Below, piece by piece: positions 25,979 to 34,807 of a stretch of 64,000 nt of DNA. This DNA comes from a bacterium (GTDB taxonomy: Bacteria > Chloroflexota > Chloroflexia > Chloroflexales > Kallotenuaceae). Under the pieces are notes generated by a model, which was not told where the DNA came from, made no database searches, and saw only the letters and a program-made list of their open reading frames with translations. The stretch covers positions 25,342 to 89,341 of the forward strand of contig JADDQE010000263.1 of NCBI GenBank assembly GCA_016781525.1. Direction: 5' to 3'. Made by a program: the position numbers and the translations under genes. Positions within the stretch are counted from its first letter, which is position 1. Each line of letters begins with the position of its first letter.

Positions 25979-27697
25979 ATGGCACAGCTCGGTCGACCAC
26001 TGGCAAGATTAGACATCGGAGGCCTGTCAGATCGTGGGCGTCAGCGTCGTCGAAACGAGGATTTTTGGGGTCGAGCGGAAGATTCTGCGGCTGCGTCCTC
26101 CGCGCACATCGGCGAGCTTGGCCGGCTCTACCTCGTCTCGGACGGTGTCGGCGGCAACGAGGACGGCGACATTGCGAGCCGGGAGGCGGTTGAGCAGGTA
26201 ATGGCGCGTTTTTATAATGCGCCGTATTCAGCCAACCTGGCAGGGCAGCACCGCTTGGAACGCGCTATCGTCGAGTCAAGCCGCGAACTTGCGGCCCAAA
26301 TCGACAACTTTCAAAATAATATGGCCGCGACACTGGTTGCCGCCTTGCTCGACGGCGATCGGCTAATCGTAGCGAATGTGGGCGACAGCCGTGCATACTT
26401 GATTCGGGCCTCCGGCCAGATCGAGCAACTGAGCGTCGACCACGTTGAAAACGGCAACCAGCTTACGCAGGCAATGGGCGACCGTCGGCTAGATATTGCG
26501 GTGCGCGAGCTGCCGCTTGCGCGCGACGACGTCGTCGTGCTGTGCACGGATGGCCTTCACGATCTTGTACGGCCGAATGAGATCAGTCGGATTGTACGTC
26601 GCAGCCCCGCCCGTATCGCTGCCAGACAGCTGATTCGGCTGGCCAACCGTCGTGCCGGCCACGATAACATCACGGTTGTCATTATTCGAAATGGCGCTCC
26701 GCCCCGGCCCATTGGGCTGTACCTGCGTATCGCCGCAGGGGTAGCCGCCGCCGCGGGAGTGATGCTTCTGCTGGGTACGTTGAATACGCTTGCGCCCGTG
26801 CAGGCAAGGGAGGCCAACCAGTATCTTGGGATCAGCCGAAGCTCGGCGGCGCAGCTCGATCCAACTGCCACTCTCAGCGTGCTCGAGCTGAAAGCTACGG
26901 CCACAACGGTGTATATCAAGGCCGAAGCCACACGGGGAATTATCCTACCTACGCTTACGCCCCTGCCGGCTGCATCGGCGCCCGATACCGAGCAGCCACG
27001 TGTTCCAGCAGTACCCAGTGACCAGTCCCGCGTGCGCGTGAAGCCGGACCCTGGCGCAGACACTCGGCCGGCCCACGAGCCGACTGTTGGCGGCGAGCGT
27101 GCCATAGCCTCAACCATGACGCCCACTGCTATGGCACATCCCAAGCCTACGCCATCCGATCCGCCTCACAGCGAGCCAGGCGTCGGCGCTCCAACGGCCG
27201 TTGGAGCGCCGGTCCCATCCGATTCAACAATTGCTATCCCGACGCGGGTCGTCGAGCTTCCTGTCCCAGCCGTTCAGCTACCCGCGCCTGGACCGAGCAC
27301 GGCGCCAATACTGCCCACCAGCGATCCGCAGCCAAGCCAACCAAGTGGGCCGACACCCGCGCCGGGTCGAGCTGGTCGACCCACGCCCGTATCACATACC
27401 AGCACGCCGACTGTGCCTATGAGCACGCCAGTACCAACCAGCGCACCGCCGACCTCCACCAGCACCGCGCCGCCAATCAGTACCACTGTACCGACAGTTC
27501 CACCCGCAGCAACCGCTACAGAAGCCGCAACGAGTACTACAGAGCCTATCGCTACTCTTCAACCAACGAGTACCCGTGTGCCGCCGACAAGTACGCCGCG
27601 GCCGACAAGCACGCCTGCACCGCGGCCAACCGAGGAAGAGCCGACAGCGCCGCCCACAGTGACCGAAGGGCCAACGGATGTAGCTGAACAGGAGTAG
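25979..27697 (+). CDS. PP2C-family protein phosphatase with membrane anchor and Pro/Thr stalk
   Basis: 572 residues. The phosphatase domain covers about 1-240 with all metal-site Asp residues: NEDFWG (D28), VSDGVGG (D55), NVGDSRAYLI (D136), CTDGLHD (D191) and GHDNITVV (D229-N230). A membrane helix at about 248-270 follows, then about 300 residues outside, very rich in Pro, Thr, Ser and Ala (TSTPRPTSTPAPRP type), likely a glycosylated or wall-spanning stalk. The layout mirrors that of the kinase encoded 40 nt upstream, so both have cytoplasmic catalysis and long outer tails. It should dephosphorylate kinase targets, including perhaps the FHA partner. Last gene of the cluster. Confidence 0.93.
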   Translation: MAQLGRPLARLDIGGLSDRGRQRRRNEDFWGRAEDSAAASSAHIGELGRLYLVSDGVGGNEDGDIASREAVEQVMARFYNAPYSANLAGQHRLERAIVESSRELAAQIDNFQNNMAATLVAALLDGDRLIVANVGDSRAYLIRASGQIEQLSVDHVENGNQLTQAMGDRRLDIAVRELPLARDDVVVLCTDGLHDLVRPNEISRIVRRSPARIAARQLIRLANRRAGHDNITVVIIRNGAPPRPIGLYLRIAAGVAAAAGVMLLLGTLNTLAPVQAREANQYLGISRSSAAQLDPTATLSVLELKATATTVYIKAEATRGIILPTLTPLPAASAPDTEQPRVPAVPSDQSRVRVKPDPGADTRPAHEPTVGGERAIASTMTPTAMAHPKPTPSDPPHSEPGVGAPTAVGAPVPSDSTIAIPTRVVELPVPAVQLPAPGPSTAPILPTSDPQPSQPSGPTPAPGRAGRPTPVSHTSTPTVPMSTPVPTSAPPTSTSTAPPISTTVPTVPPAATATEAATSTTEPIATLQPTSTRVPPTSTPRPTSTPAPRPTEEEPTAPPTVTEGPTDVAEQE

Positions 27698-27794
27698 GCA
27701 GTCGTGGAAAAGGGTTCGTACAGCGCGAGACACCAGAGCCGCGCATTGCGGAAGCGTTGCGGCGCCATCAGCGGGTGCCTTCGAAGTAAGCGGC

Positions 27795-29630
27795 TCAGGT
27801 CCCCAGCTCGCGCAGGTTGTCCCACAAGATATACGCGCCGGAAATGAGCACGGCCAGGATGACCAGCGGCCAGAAAAACTCGTAGAGCAGCACAATCGTC
27901 GAGACCAGAGTCAGGCCGATTGTGACGCGGGTGACGAGCTGGATGAGCCTCCCGCGAAAGCCGGCCTCAAGGAACACGAGCAAGCTGAAGCTCGCGATTA
28001 AGCCCCACAGAACGTACTGTCTGGCGAAGAGCATCAAGCCTACGAAGCCAAGCAGCATCACCCCCACGCTGAGTGCCGCCCAAGTTTCCGCGACACGGCT
28101 CAGGCGCAGGTGCGTATGCGGGGCAGGTTGACGTGGACGTTGGAGATGGTCGCGGGCTTGAACCGACGATCCCGTCTCGAGGCATTTGCCATAGCGCTGC
28201 AGCGCTTCGGCTAGCGCTTGGTCAGAGGACGCCTGTGCTCGGAGCTGCGCCAGCTCGCGTGCGAGCTGACTGATGCGCGTCTGGTGGCTCCGGAAGAGCG
28301 TGTTTAGGTGATATTGCCCGCGCATCGCCGCGGCTTCCAGGCCCAAGGCTTGCAGCTCACGGTGCTTGGTCTCGATCTGCTGCTGCACTTCGGACTGCCG
28401 CTGCATTACCTCCGCTTGCTGTGCCGCCAGTAGCGGTAGGGCGTATGGCTTTGGGGCAACCTTGTCCAAGCCTGACCAGCCGACGGGGTCGTACCAGGAG
28501 CGGCGAACGGTACCGTTGCGGTTGTACATCGGGCCGGCCGGTGCATCTTCTCCCGCGAACGGGTCGCGGGTGTACAAGCCCCATAGTCCACGGAAATCTG
28601 TTAACCATGGCAGCGGCGGCTCGAGCAGGACACATCTGGCCCACTCGTTCTTCTGGCCCGTACCGATCATGTAGCCATCGCCGCGGGCATAGTCGACAAA
28701 GGGAATGCGGAAGATGCTAGAGGCCCGCTCCCGAACAGCCGAGCGCGGCTCGGTCCGGTATTGCCGCAGCTGTTGGTGCCAAAAGGATTGCATTCTATCG
28801 GTGATGCGGGCGATCGGCATCAAAAACCGAATCTCTAGCTCGGTTAAGTATTCGCCGCGTGCGAAGTAGCTGGCATGTGAGCCCGCTGCCACGTAGATCA
28901 CCGGGTGGTTGCCGACCTTCTCTACCTCGGGATCGTCCCAGCGCCGTCGCAGATTGTCCCCGGCGTAGTCGTGGGCGGCGTAAGCGACCCACTCGGGCTG
29001 TACCTCACCTGATTGCGCCTCCGACAAGTACACACAAATCATCTCCCAATCGGCCTCGTGATCGTTCGCGCCGAAAAATCCCGAGCGCCAATTATTGAAC
29101 GCATACAAGAACCAGTACTGCAACACGATCCAGCCGTTTTCGCGCACGACCCGGCCGTAGTACTGATAGCCAGGGTGCTCCTCGACGATGCGACGATAGG
29201 CGATGGCGGCGGCGGCTGCCCGATCGCCCGGCACTCGGCCGCGGGCTAGCAGCGTGATCGAGAAGATGGCGTCGACGATGCGCGAAACGTAGCCAACCCG
29301 TGCGAGGCGACCGCGCCCGGCGCGAAAGGTATCACCTCGCCGCTGATGCTTCTGCAACGCGTACAATGCGAGTTGTCCGGCGGTTAATGGATCGGTAAAC
29401 TTGAGGAAGAAACGCGCGCCAGGTGACTGATTTGCAGTCGCCTGCAAGCGGTCGAGCGATAATTGCCCTTCCGGAACAAGGCAGCTTGGATGACCACCCG
29501 GTGACCAAGTCCACAGGCTAGAGGCGGCAACATAGTGTTCGACAGCGATCGGAAAAAACTGCTCCCCCTGAGTAAAGCGCATCACCGGCTCGAAGCGGCG
29601 CAGGAGCTGGACCTGCTGCTCACGATTCAT
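27795..29630 (-). CDS. Vps62-like domain protein with coiled coil and C-terminal membrane helices
   Basis: 611 residues from ATG 29630, with GGAGG six bases upstream and an 11-nt overlap with the gene before it. The N-terminal 400 residues carry a domain like Vps62/DUF946: LQYWFLYAFNNWRSGFF, ANDHEADWEMICVYL, YAAHDYAGDNLRRRW and HPVIYVAAGSHASYF are its recognisable blocks, with repeated His and Asp residues that could form a metal or catalytic site. A coiled coil at about 425-500 (QQAEVMQRQSEVQQQIETKH onward) and four hydrophobic helices at the C terminus follow. It has no signal peptide. Function is unknown; the domain is shared with fungal and plant proteins. Co-transcribed with a four-helix membrane protein, so a membrane complex is likely. 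Confidence 0.75.
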   Translation of the reverse strand: MNREQQVQLLRRFEPVMRFTQGEQFFPIAVEHYVAASSLWTWSPGGHPSCLVPEGQLSLDRLQATANQSPGARFFLKFTDPLTAGQLALYALQKHQRRGDTFRAGRGRLARVGYVSRIVDAIFSITLLARGRVPGDRAAAAAIAYRRIVEEHPGYQYYGRVVRENGWIVLQYWFLYAFNNWRSGFFGANDHEADWEMICVYLSEAQSGEVQPEWVAYAAHDYAGDNLRRRWDDPEVEKVGNHPVIYVAAGSHASYFARGEYLTELEIRFLMPIARITDRMQSFWHQQLRQYRTEPRSAVRERASSIFRIPFVDYARGDGYMIGTGQKNEWARCVLLEPPLPWLTDFRGLWGLYTRDPFAGEDAPAGPMYNRNGTVRRSWYDPVGWSGLDKVAPKPYALPLLAAQQAEVMQRQSEVQQQIETKHRELQALGLEAAAMRGQYHLNTLFRSHQTRISQLARELAQLRAQASSDQALAEALQRYGKCLETGSSVQARDHLQRPRQPAPHTHLRLSRVAETWAALSVGVMLLGFVGLMLFARQYVLWGLIASFSLLVFLEAGFRGRLIQLVTRVTIGLTLVSTIVLLYEFFWPLVILAVLISGAYILWDNLRELGT

Positions 29631-30108
29631 CCAGAGCCTCCAAGCTTCTTTCGGCCCTGGAGAATGGTGCGGCCTGAAATGCAACGCGAACCTCCAAGGA
29701 ATTGAGATATAGGACCGTGATGATGGAGCAGAGCATCAGCGGGTAGATATATTGCGGGCGCTGCTGCGCGTACAACTGGAGGCACGTCAGTAGTATGCTA
29801 GCTTGGACGAGCATCGCTAGCAGCCAGGCGAAGCGAAGCCGAATCAGCAGCCCGAGGGCTGCCATGAGCGCTGCAAGGCCAATCGGTCCGAACACGCCGC
29901 TCAAATAAAGCAGATCGGTGGCCCGCGGGAATACGCCCTGATTACTGATGAGCTGCGCCCCGCTGAACCATCCGCTGGACCCGAGGCTCAGCCCGAGCAA
30001 GGCGACACCTTCGACGATCAGCAGCACGATAATGACGCGTAGTGGCCATGGGCGAACCAGCCCACGGACTCGTGCGCCCCTACGGATTGTTTGATCGACG
30101 TCGTTCAC
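29620..30108 (-). CDS. Four-helix membrane protein, partner of Vps62-like gene
   Basis: 162 residues, not recognised. A basic N terminus (RRGARVRGLVRPWPLR) leads into hydrophobic helices at about 23-43, 64-90, 90-110 and 118-137. The tail is polar. It precedes the Vps62-like gene and overlaps its start by 11 nt, so the two are translationally coupled. Nothing in the sequence indicates transport or catalysis; an anchoring or sensing role is a guess. Confidence 0.65.
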   Translation of the reverse strand: MNDVDQTIRRGARVRGLVRPWPLRVIIVLLIVEGVALLGLSLGSSGWFSGAQLISNQGVFPRATDLLYLSGVFGPIGLAALMAALGLLIRLRFAWLLAMLVQASILLTCLQLYAQQRPQYIYPLMLCSIITVLYLNSLEVRVAFQAAPFSRAERSLEALDES

Positions 30109-30316
30109 ATACGGACTCGCTCGTGTCGTGCTGCTTCCTTACCCTTATAGGAGCTCTATTATCGGGTTGTTTCACAACCTCGGCAAATTGCCCAAGCCCT
30201 TGTTGGCGACATGACCAGCGTTCTAGCGTACTTCGCGTTGGTTGCTTCAGTCGTTGTATGATACCGCCGTGTTCATCGCACTGCGTCCTGATATAGTGTT
30301 GCGAGAGGGTGGGATC

Positions 30317-31282
30317 ATGCTTAAGTTCGTCTTTCTACCGCCAGCCAGCGAGGTTATTCATACCTGGGCCGGCCAGCTGGCGGCTTCTGTTCCGGAGCTG
30401 TCGGTGGTCGTCGCTGAGACTGAGGTTGACGCGGAGCGCGAAATTGTTGCAGCCGATGCGGCCTATGGTAGCTTGCCCGCCAATGTGCTTAAGCGGGCCG
30501 AGCGGCTCCGCTGGCTTCAAGCTCCGGCCGCCGCCCCGCTCGCCGGCTACTACTATCCCGAGCTGGTGGAGCATCCGCTCATCGTGACGAACTTTCGGGG
30601 GATTTATAACGACCACATTGCCGCCCACATCATGGCGTTCGTGTTGGCCTTCGCGCGTGGACTGCACCGCTATGTTCCTCAGCAGCTCCGTGGAGCATGG
30701 GAACCGGGGCCGCCAAATTCTGGTGTGATCCATCTACCCGAGTCGACTGCACTGGTGATTGGAGTAGGCGGCATCGGCAGTGAAGCAGCTCGGTTGCTTG
30801 CGGCTTTCGGCGTTCGCGTCCTAGGCATCGACGCACGCGAGACCGGGCCGATACCGTATGTCCAGGCGCTTTACCCGCCGCATGCGCTGGATGAGCTCCT
30901 GCCTCACGCCGACTGGGTCATCATGACAGTGCCGCATACGCCCGCGACGGAGGGGCTGCTACACGCGCAGCGGTTTCGCCGGATGAAATCCTCGGCGTTT
31001 CTGATTAATATCGGCCGCGGCATGACCGTAAAGCTGGCCGACTTAGATGCAGCGCTGCGGCAGGGCGTGATCGCCGGGGCGGGCCTTGACGTTTTTGAAG
31101 TCGAGCCATTGCCCGCCGAACATCCGCTTTGGTCGGCGCCAAATGTGCTGTTGACGCCACACGTCGCCGGTTACGGCCCGTATCTGGACGAGCGGCGCAT
31201 GGCGGTCCTGCTTGATAATGCGCAGCGCTTTGTGCGCGGAGAGTCGCTGCGGAACGTGGTCGATAAGCAGGCCTGGTTCTGA
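30317..31282 (+). CDS. D-2-hydroxyacid dehydrogenase
   Basis: NAD(P)-dependent oxidoreductase of 321 residues from ATG 30317, preceded by GAGAGGGTGGG; a version from 30242 is unlikely. The dinucleotide loop is VIGVGGIGSEAARLL (GxGxxG at 149-154). The catalytic triad is visible as R234 in NIGRGMTV, E263 in VFEVEPLP and H282 in LLTPHVAGYG. The N-terminal catalytic domain is short, and the AAPLAGYYYPEL and FRGIYNDHIAAHIM segments are typical of the glyoxylate/hydroxypyruvate reductase-like branch. The physiological acid cannot be told. It stands alone, divergent from the Vps62 pair and convergent with the acetyltransferase pseudogene. Confidence 0.9.
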   Translation: MLKFVFLPPASEVIHTWAGQLAASVPELSVVVAETEVDAEREIVAADAAYGSLPANVLKRAERLRWLQAPAAAPLAGYYYPELVEHPLIVTNFRGIYNDHIAAHIMAFVLAFARGLHRYVPQQLRGAWEPGPPNSGVIHLPESTALVIGVGGIGSEAARLLAAFGVRVLGIDARETGPIPYVQALYPPHALDELLPHADWVIMTVPHTPATEGLLHAQRFRRMKSSAFLINIGRGMTVKLADLDAALRQGVIAGAGLDVFEVEPLPAEHPLWSAPNVLLTPHVAGYGPYLDERRMAVLLDNAQRFVRGESLRNVVDKQAWF

Positions 31283-31381
31283 ACCCTTCCTGCGTAGTGT
31301 TGATGCAGGGTAAGCTCAGCTGTGGGTCTTGAGCGACCGCGTGGCTAGGCTGCTCTCATCGTTGTATCTGATGCACTGCGC

Positions 31382-31877
31382 CTACGGCTCGAGTTTTTTG
31401 TACATATACCATTCGTCGGGTTGGTCGTGTTCGGGCTGGTGCACGAACTGCTGCCGCTCGTAAAAACGCTTGCCGGTCTCCTTCGCCGCGTGCACATAGC
31501 AGCCGTATTCGGCAATGCCCTGCGCTTTGAGCCACGCCTCGCCATGCTGCAGCAGTGTTCGCCCGACGCCTCGCCCTATGTAGGCTGGCAGCAGATAAAT
31601 CCGCATCAGTCGCGCTCCCTGCGGCGTGAGGGCTATCTGGGAAAACCCGACGATTTGCCTACCGTCGAGCGCGACCTCAAAAAAGGTTTGGCCCGGCTCA
31701 ACCTTGGCAATCTCCACCGAAAGTCGATCGGGTGCGTAGTTGAACTGTACGAACTGGTCGATAAAGGTTGCGTCAAAGATGCGGCCGTAGGTCCAGTGCC
31801 AGGCCGTTAGCGCGACCGCCTGGAGGGGTTCAACATCGGCGGTATGTAGTGTGCGGTATGTATGTGATAGCGCTCAT
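31382..31877 (-). pseudogene. GNAT N-acetyltransferase with a +1 frameshift near its start
   Basis: A complete GNAT protein can be read if one base is removed. The ATG at 31877 has GAGG six bases upstream and begins MSAITYI. One extra C (the GG pair at 31855-31856 on the plus strand) then shifts the frame, and the rest continues in the new frame as RTLHTADVEPLQAVALTAW, through FDATFIDQFVQF, to the acetyl-CoA site MRIYLLPAYIGRGVGRTLL and the C-terminal FYERQQF. Together these give about 164 residues, the normal size. As written, the only intact start is a GTG at 31717 giving 111 residues without the N-terminal part. Either a recent mutation or a base-calling error. Confidence 0.75.
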
Positions 31878-32034
31878 CGTATTCCTCTGTTATAGAAGCC
31901 GAACGTTAACACAACCGATCGACGATCCGGCCTCCGACAAGTGAGTCACCGTCCATCGACCCTACATCACCCTCGTGGAGCAGGTTGTGCTACGCAATGC
32001 CCATATCCCGCTGGTGAAAAGTAAGGAGAATGCG

Positions 32035-33048
32035 ATGCCCCCACAAATTGTATCGCGGCCCGATCCTGAGCTGAAGGCTCGCATTGTACGACGGATTCCT
32101 TTGCTCTATGACGACGAGCCCAATCCTGAGATGGAGCGTCCACCATACGTCCGCGCTGGCTCAAGCTTGACATACTTTCATGATTACATTGTTGTCATTC
32201 AGGATAATGCAAACTATGCAGCGCTGATTACGCTTGATACCGGACGGGCGCGGTCGCTGGCGCTGCCCGCAGGGCCGGAAGGCGACCGCGTCTTCGACAA
32301 GGACCACGGTAACATAGAGCGAAAGTTTGATCTCGAGGCCTGCGTCGTTGTGCCGGCTGAGGGTGAAGATTTCCTCGTCGTCTTCGGTTCCGGCTCGCAA
32401 CCAGAACGCGAGCGAATCGTCGTGATTCGCTGGCCTGATCACGGCGATCCTGAAGCAAAGCTATTCGACGCATCGCCATTCTACGCCGTGCTCCGATCGG
32501 TCCACGATTTCTCGGGGAGTGAGCTCAATGTCGAGGGTGCAATTTACCTCGGCGATGACCAAATCCGGCTGTTTGAGCGCGGCAATGGGCAGCCGCACGA
32601 TGGCTTGCAGCCTGTCGATGCCACGGGTGACATTTCGTGGTCGGCCTTGTGGAAGCATCTCCAGAACCCGACGCAGCCACCTCCCACCGTAGACAATATC
32701 GTGCAGTACCAGCTGGGAAAGCTCGACGACCAGCCCCTTAACTTTTCGGATGCCGAGGCCGTCGACGGTGTCGTGTTGTACTCGGCGTCAGCCGAAGAGT
32801 CGCACGGCAGCGGACAAGACGGTGCTATCGGCGGCTCCGTCTTGGGCGTCATCGACTCCCAAGGCGCACGCTGGACGCGCCTCATCACCGAGGACCACAG
32901 CGATTTTAAGGAGAAGATCGAGGGGCTTAGCGTTGGCTTCGGCGATCGGCAGCGTGCATTCTTTGTGGTCGATGACGATAAGGACGAGCCCTCGGCCATG
33001 TTCGAGGTCGAGCTAGCCGGGCCCTGGTTCCGCGGTGCCTCGACGTGA
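32035..33048 (+). CDS. Beta-propeller-like protein (DUF6929 type)
   Basis: 337 residues from ATG 32035 with AAGGAG six bases upstream. No signal peptide or membrane helix, so cytoplasmic. The sequence has repeated short beta blades: SSLTYFHDYIVVIQD, YAALITLDTGRARSLALP, DLEACVVVPAEGEDFLVVFGSGS, EGAIYLGDDQIRLFERGNG, and a last GLSVGFGDRQRAFFVVDDDKD, many with Asp/Asn-rich loops that could bind calcium. Similar proteins of about this size are annotated as DUF6929; I place it there with moderate confidence. Function unknown. It stands alone between two genes on the other strand. Confidence 0.65.
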   Translation: MPPQIVSRPDPELKARIVRRIPLLYDDEPNPEMERPPYVRAGSSLTYFHDYIVVIQDNANYAALITLDTGRARSLALPAGPEGDRVFDKDHGNIERKFDLEACVVVPAEGEDFLVVFGSGSQPERERIVVIRWPDHGDPEAKLFDASPFYAVLRSVHDFSGSELNVEGAIYLGDDQIRLFERGNGQPHDGLQPVDATGDISWSALWKHLQNPTQPPPTVDNIVQYQLGKLDDQPLNFSDAEAVDGVVLYSASAEESHGSGQDGAIGGSVLGVIDSQGARWTRLITEDHSDFKEKIEGLSVGFGDRQRAFFVVDDDKDEPSAMFEVELAGPWFRGAST

Positions 33049-33130
33049 TGTCGTTGTAGCTCTGCCGCGGTCGTAGTATCGGCCAGAAAAGCTCCGGCCC
33101 AGCGCACAGCACGACGATCGATAACTTAGG

Positions 33131-33370
33131 CTATTGTCTCTGTTGCCCGCCGGCGTCGTCGATCGGCGTCCTCTCGGGCTGCTGAAGTCCCGCGCTAAAT
33201 TCAGCGACGAGCTCCAAGTGATCATCGGTCAGCGGTTCGCCCAGCGCCTGCTCCAATTGTGCAAGAGTGGCCACACGGTCGTGTCCACACAGCTCGACCA
33301 TGCGCCCAATCATTTCGAGGAGCGCACGTTCCGCCTGCATTTGCCCTTCGGTCGTCGTTTGGCGCAACAT
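33131..33370 (-). CDS. Small helical protein coupled to 3-hydroxybutyrate dehydrogenase gene
   Basis: 79 residues, not recognised. The ATG follows the dehydrogenase stop without a gap (TAG-ATG), which fits translational coupling, although no ribosome site is seen. The product is mostly helical (AERALLEMIGRMVELCGHD, LAQLEQALGEPLTDDHLELVAEFSAGL) with a single Cys and a polar tail. It could be a small regulator or subunit, or a chance frame; coding is supported mainly by position and composition. Confidence 0.5.
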   Translation of the reverse strand: MLRQTTTEGQMQAERALLEMIGRMVELCGHDRVATLAQLEQALGEPLTDDHLELVAEFSAGLQQPERTPIDDAGGQQRQ

Positions 33371-34132
33371 CTAACGTGCGGTCCAGCCCAAGTCGATCGT
33401 ATGAACTGCTCCCGTAATTACTGCGGCACGGTCCGAGGCGAGATACAGGGCAAAGTCCGCAACTTCACGCGGCTCGATCAGGCGCTTGATCGCGGCTGGC
33501 TCCAGCATTACCCGCTCGATAACCTCATCTTCCGGAATGCCACGCGTTTGCGCCTGGTCCGCGATTTGCCGCTCGACCAACGGCGTGCGGACATATGCCG
33601 GACAGATCGCGTTAACGGTTATCCCGTGCCCGCCAACTTCGAGGGCGACCGTTTTGGTTAGCCCGAGGACTCCGTGCTTTGCGCTAATGTACGCTGATTT
33701 ATAGGGGCTGGCCACTAGGCCATGCACACTTGCGACATTGATGATGCGTCCCCATTCCCTGCGTTTCATCCCCGGGACCAGGTACTTGATCAGCTGAAAG
33801 GGCGCCGTAAGCATCACTTGGATCATTTTGCTCCACGTCTCCTCGGGAAATTCGTCGACAGGCGCAATATTCTGAAAGCCGGCGTTGTTGACGAGGATAT
33901 CGACCCGACCCTGCACTTGGAGGCTGGCCTGCGCTAGCTCGCGGACCGCGGCTTGATCAGCAAGATCGGCTTGAACAAAGTGGCCGCCAATCGCATTCGC
34001 GACTTCCTGTGCTGTCGGCGTCACATCGTGCACAAGGACCGTCGCTCCCACTTCTGCCAAGGCTTCGGCTATGGCACGTCCAATGCCACTGCCTGCGCCC
34101 GTCACCAATGCAACTTTGCCCGACAACTCCAT
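33371..34132 (-). CDS. 3-hydroxybutyrate dehydrogenase (SDR family)
   Basis: Short-chain dehydrogenase of 253 residues, likely oxidising D-3-hydroxybutyrate to acetoacetate with NAD. Rossmann loop TGAGSGIGRA (11-20), NNAG (82-85), catalytic S135 (INVASVHG), Y148 and K152 (SAYISAKHG). The block NNAGFQNIAPVDEFPEETW and the late YVRTPLVERQI with DEVIERVMLEPAAIKRLIEP are characteristic of 3-hydroxybutyrate dehydrogenases rather than general SDRs. It could serve storage polymer or ketone-body use. The 79-residue gene is fused to its end by coupling. Upstream lies a gene-free stretch of about 670 nt shared with the divergent hydrolase. Confidence 0.88.
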   Translation of the reverse strand: MELSGKVALVTGAGSGIGRAIAEALAEVGATVLVHDVTPTAQEVANAIGGHFVQADLADQAAVRELAQASLQVQGRVDILVNNAGFQNIAPVDEFPEETWSKMIQVMLTAPFQLIKYLVPGMKRREWGRIINVASVHGLVASPYKSAYISAKHGVLGLTKTVALEVGGHGITVNAICPAYVRTPLVERQIADQAQTRGIPEDEVIERVMLEPAAIKRLIEPREVADFALYLASDRAAVITGAVHTIDLGWTAR

Positions 34133-34807
34133 CGTCTGCTCCTTCTGGTGCTATGGCGCCTTTCGTCCTTGGCGCGTACCGGTATGCGATGACCGAGCGG
34201 CGTGTCGCGCAGCTACAGAACCCGGGCAAGCGTCCGCTAGTTCATAGCGCCCTGCGCCGCCATGCTCGTCGATCGCGGTAGTAGGCCGCGACGACAACTG
34301 CTACTGCCCTACTTTAGCAAGCCGCGCAAGCGCGACATGAGGCCCTCGCTATGAGTTTGGTGGGAGGATTGGGCGGAGACGCCAGTAGAAGGCATCGTCT
34401 GAGATGGTAAGGTAGCATGAATCGGTGCTCTGGTGTTCGCGGCCTCCCCGACTTCTCGGTAAGCTCCTGACGTCTAGCCCTGTCGCTGCCGCTACCCGGT
34501 GTTTCGGGCCGCTGTGTAACACCCTCTTGACAAACATCTTGGTCTGTTATACGATTTATGCAAATATACGCATAATGTGAAGTAATGCCGTGCGCCGACC
34601 AGACACAAACTGTGTCCTCGATGGAGGTGAATTACCTTGCGATTCCGGGTTGCTTTAGGATGTGGTCATCCGAGCGTTCGCTGTGCACTATTTTTGGTAG
34701 ACGACAACGGCGTTCCCCGCCGAAAGCGCTGGACGTCGCTCCCGAGCCGACGGTCAGCCTGAGTCGGGTCGATGAACGATAGGGCAGACGCCCGAAGGAG
34801 AATGACA
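34133..34807. other. 675-nt intergenic region between divergent genes
   Basis: Apart from the promoter and inverted repeat noted at 34527-34575, no gene is supported. Short frames such as 34585-34782 (plus) and 34349-34537 (minus) have odd composition and no ribosome site. The stretch 34520-34590 is AT-rich against the surrounding sequence. Confidence 0.5.
34527..34555 (+). promoter_or_regulatory. Sigma-70-type promoter upstream of alpha/beta hydrolase
   Basis: Perfect TTGACA at 34527-34532, 17-bp spacer, TACGAT at 34550-34555. An inverted repeat TTATGC-N8-GCATAA (34556-34561 and 34570-34575) begins right after the -10 and covers the expected start point, so a repressor could act there. The hydrolase begins about 240 nt downstream, leaving a long leader. 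Confidence 0.6.

Noticed and set aside
31382..31717. Intact 111-residue acetyltransferase starting at GTG 31717
   Set aside because: The preceding sequence in the same frame continues a normal GNAT N terminus, so the short form is better seen as part of a frameshifted gene.
34585..34782. 65-codon plus-strand frame before the alpha/beta hydrolase
   Set aside because: No ribosome site, no recognisable features; more likely part of the hydrolase leader.
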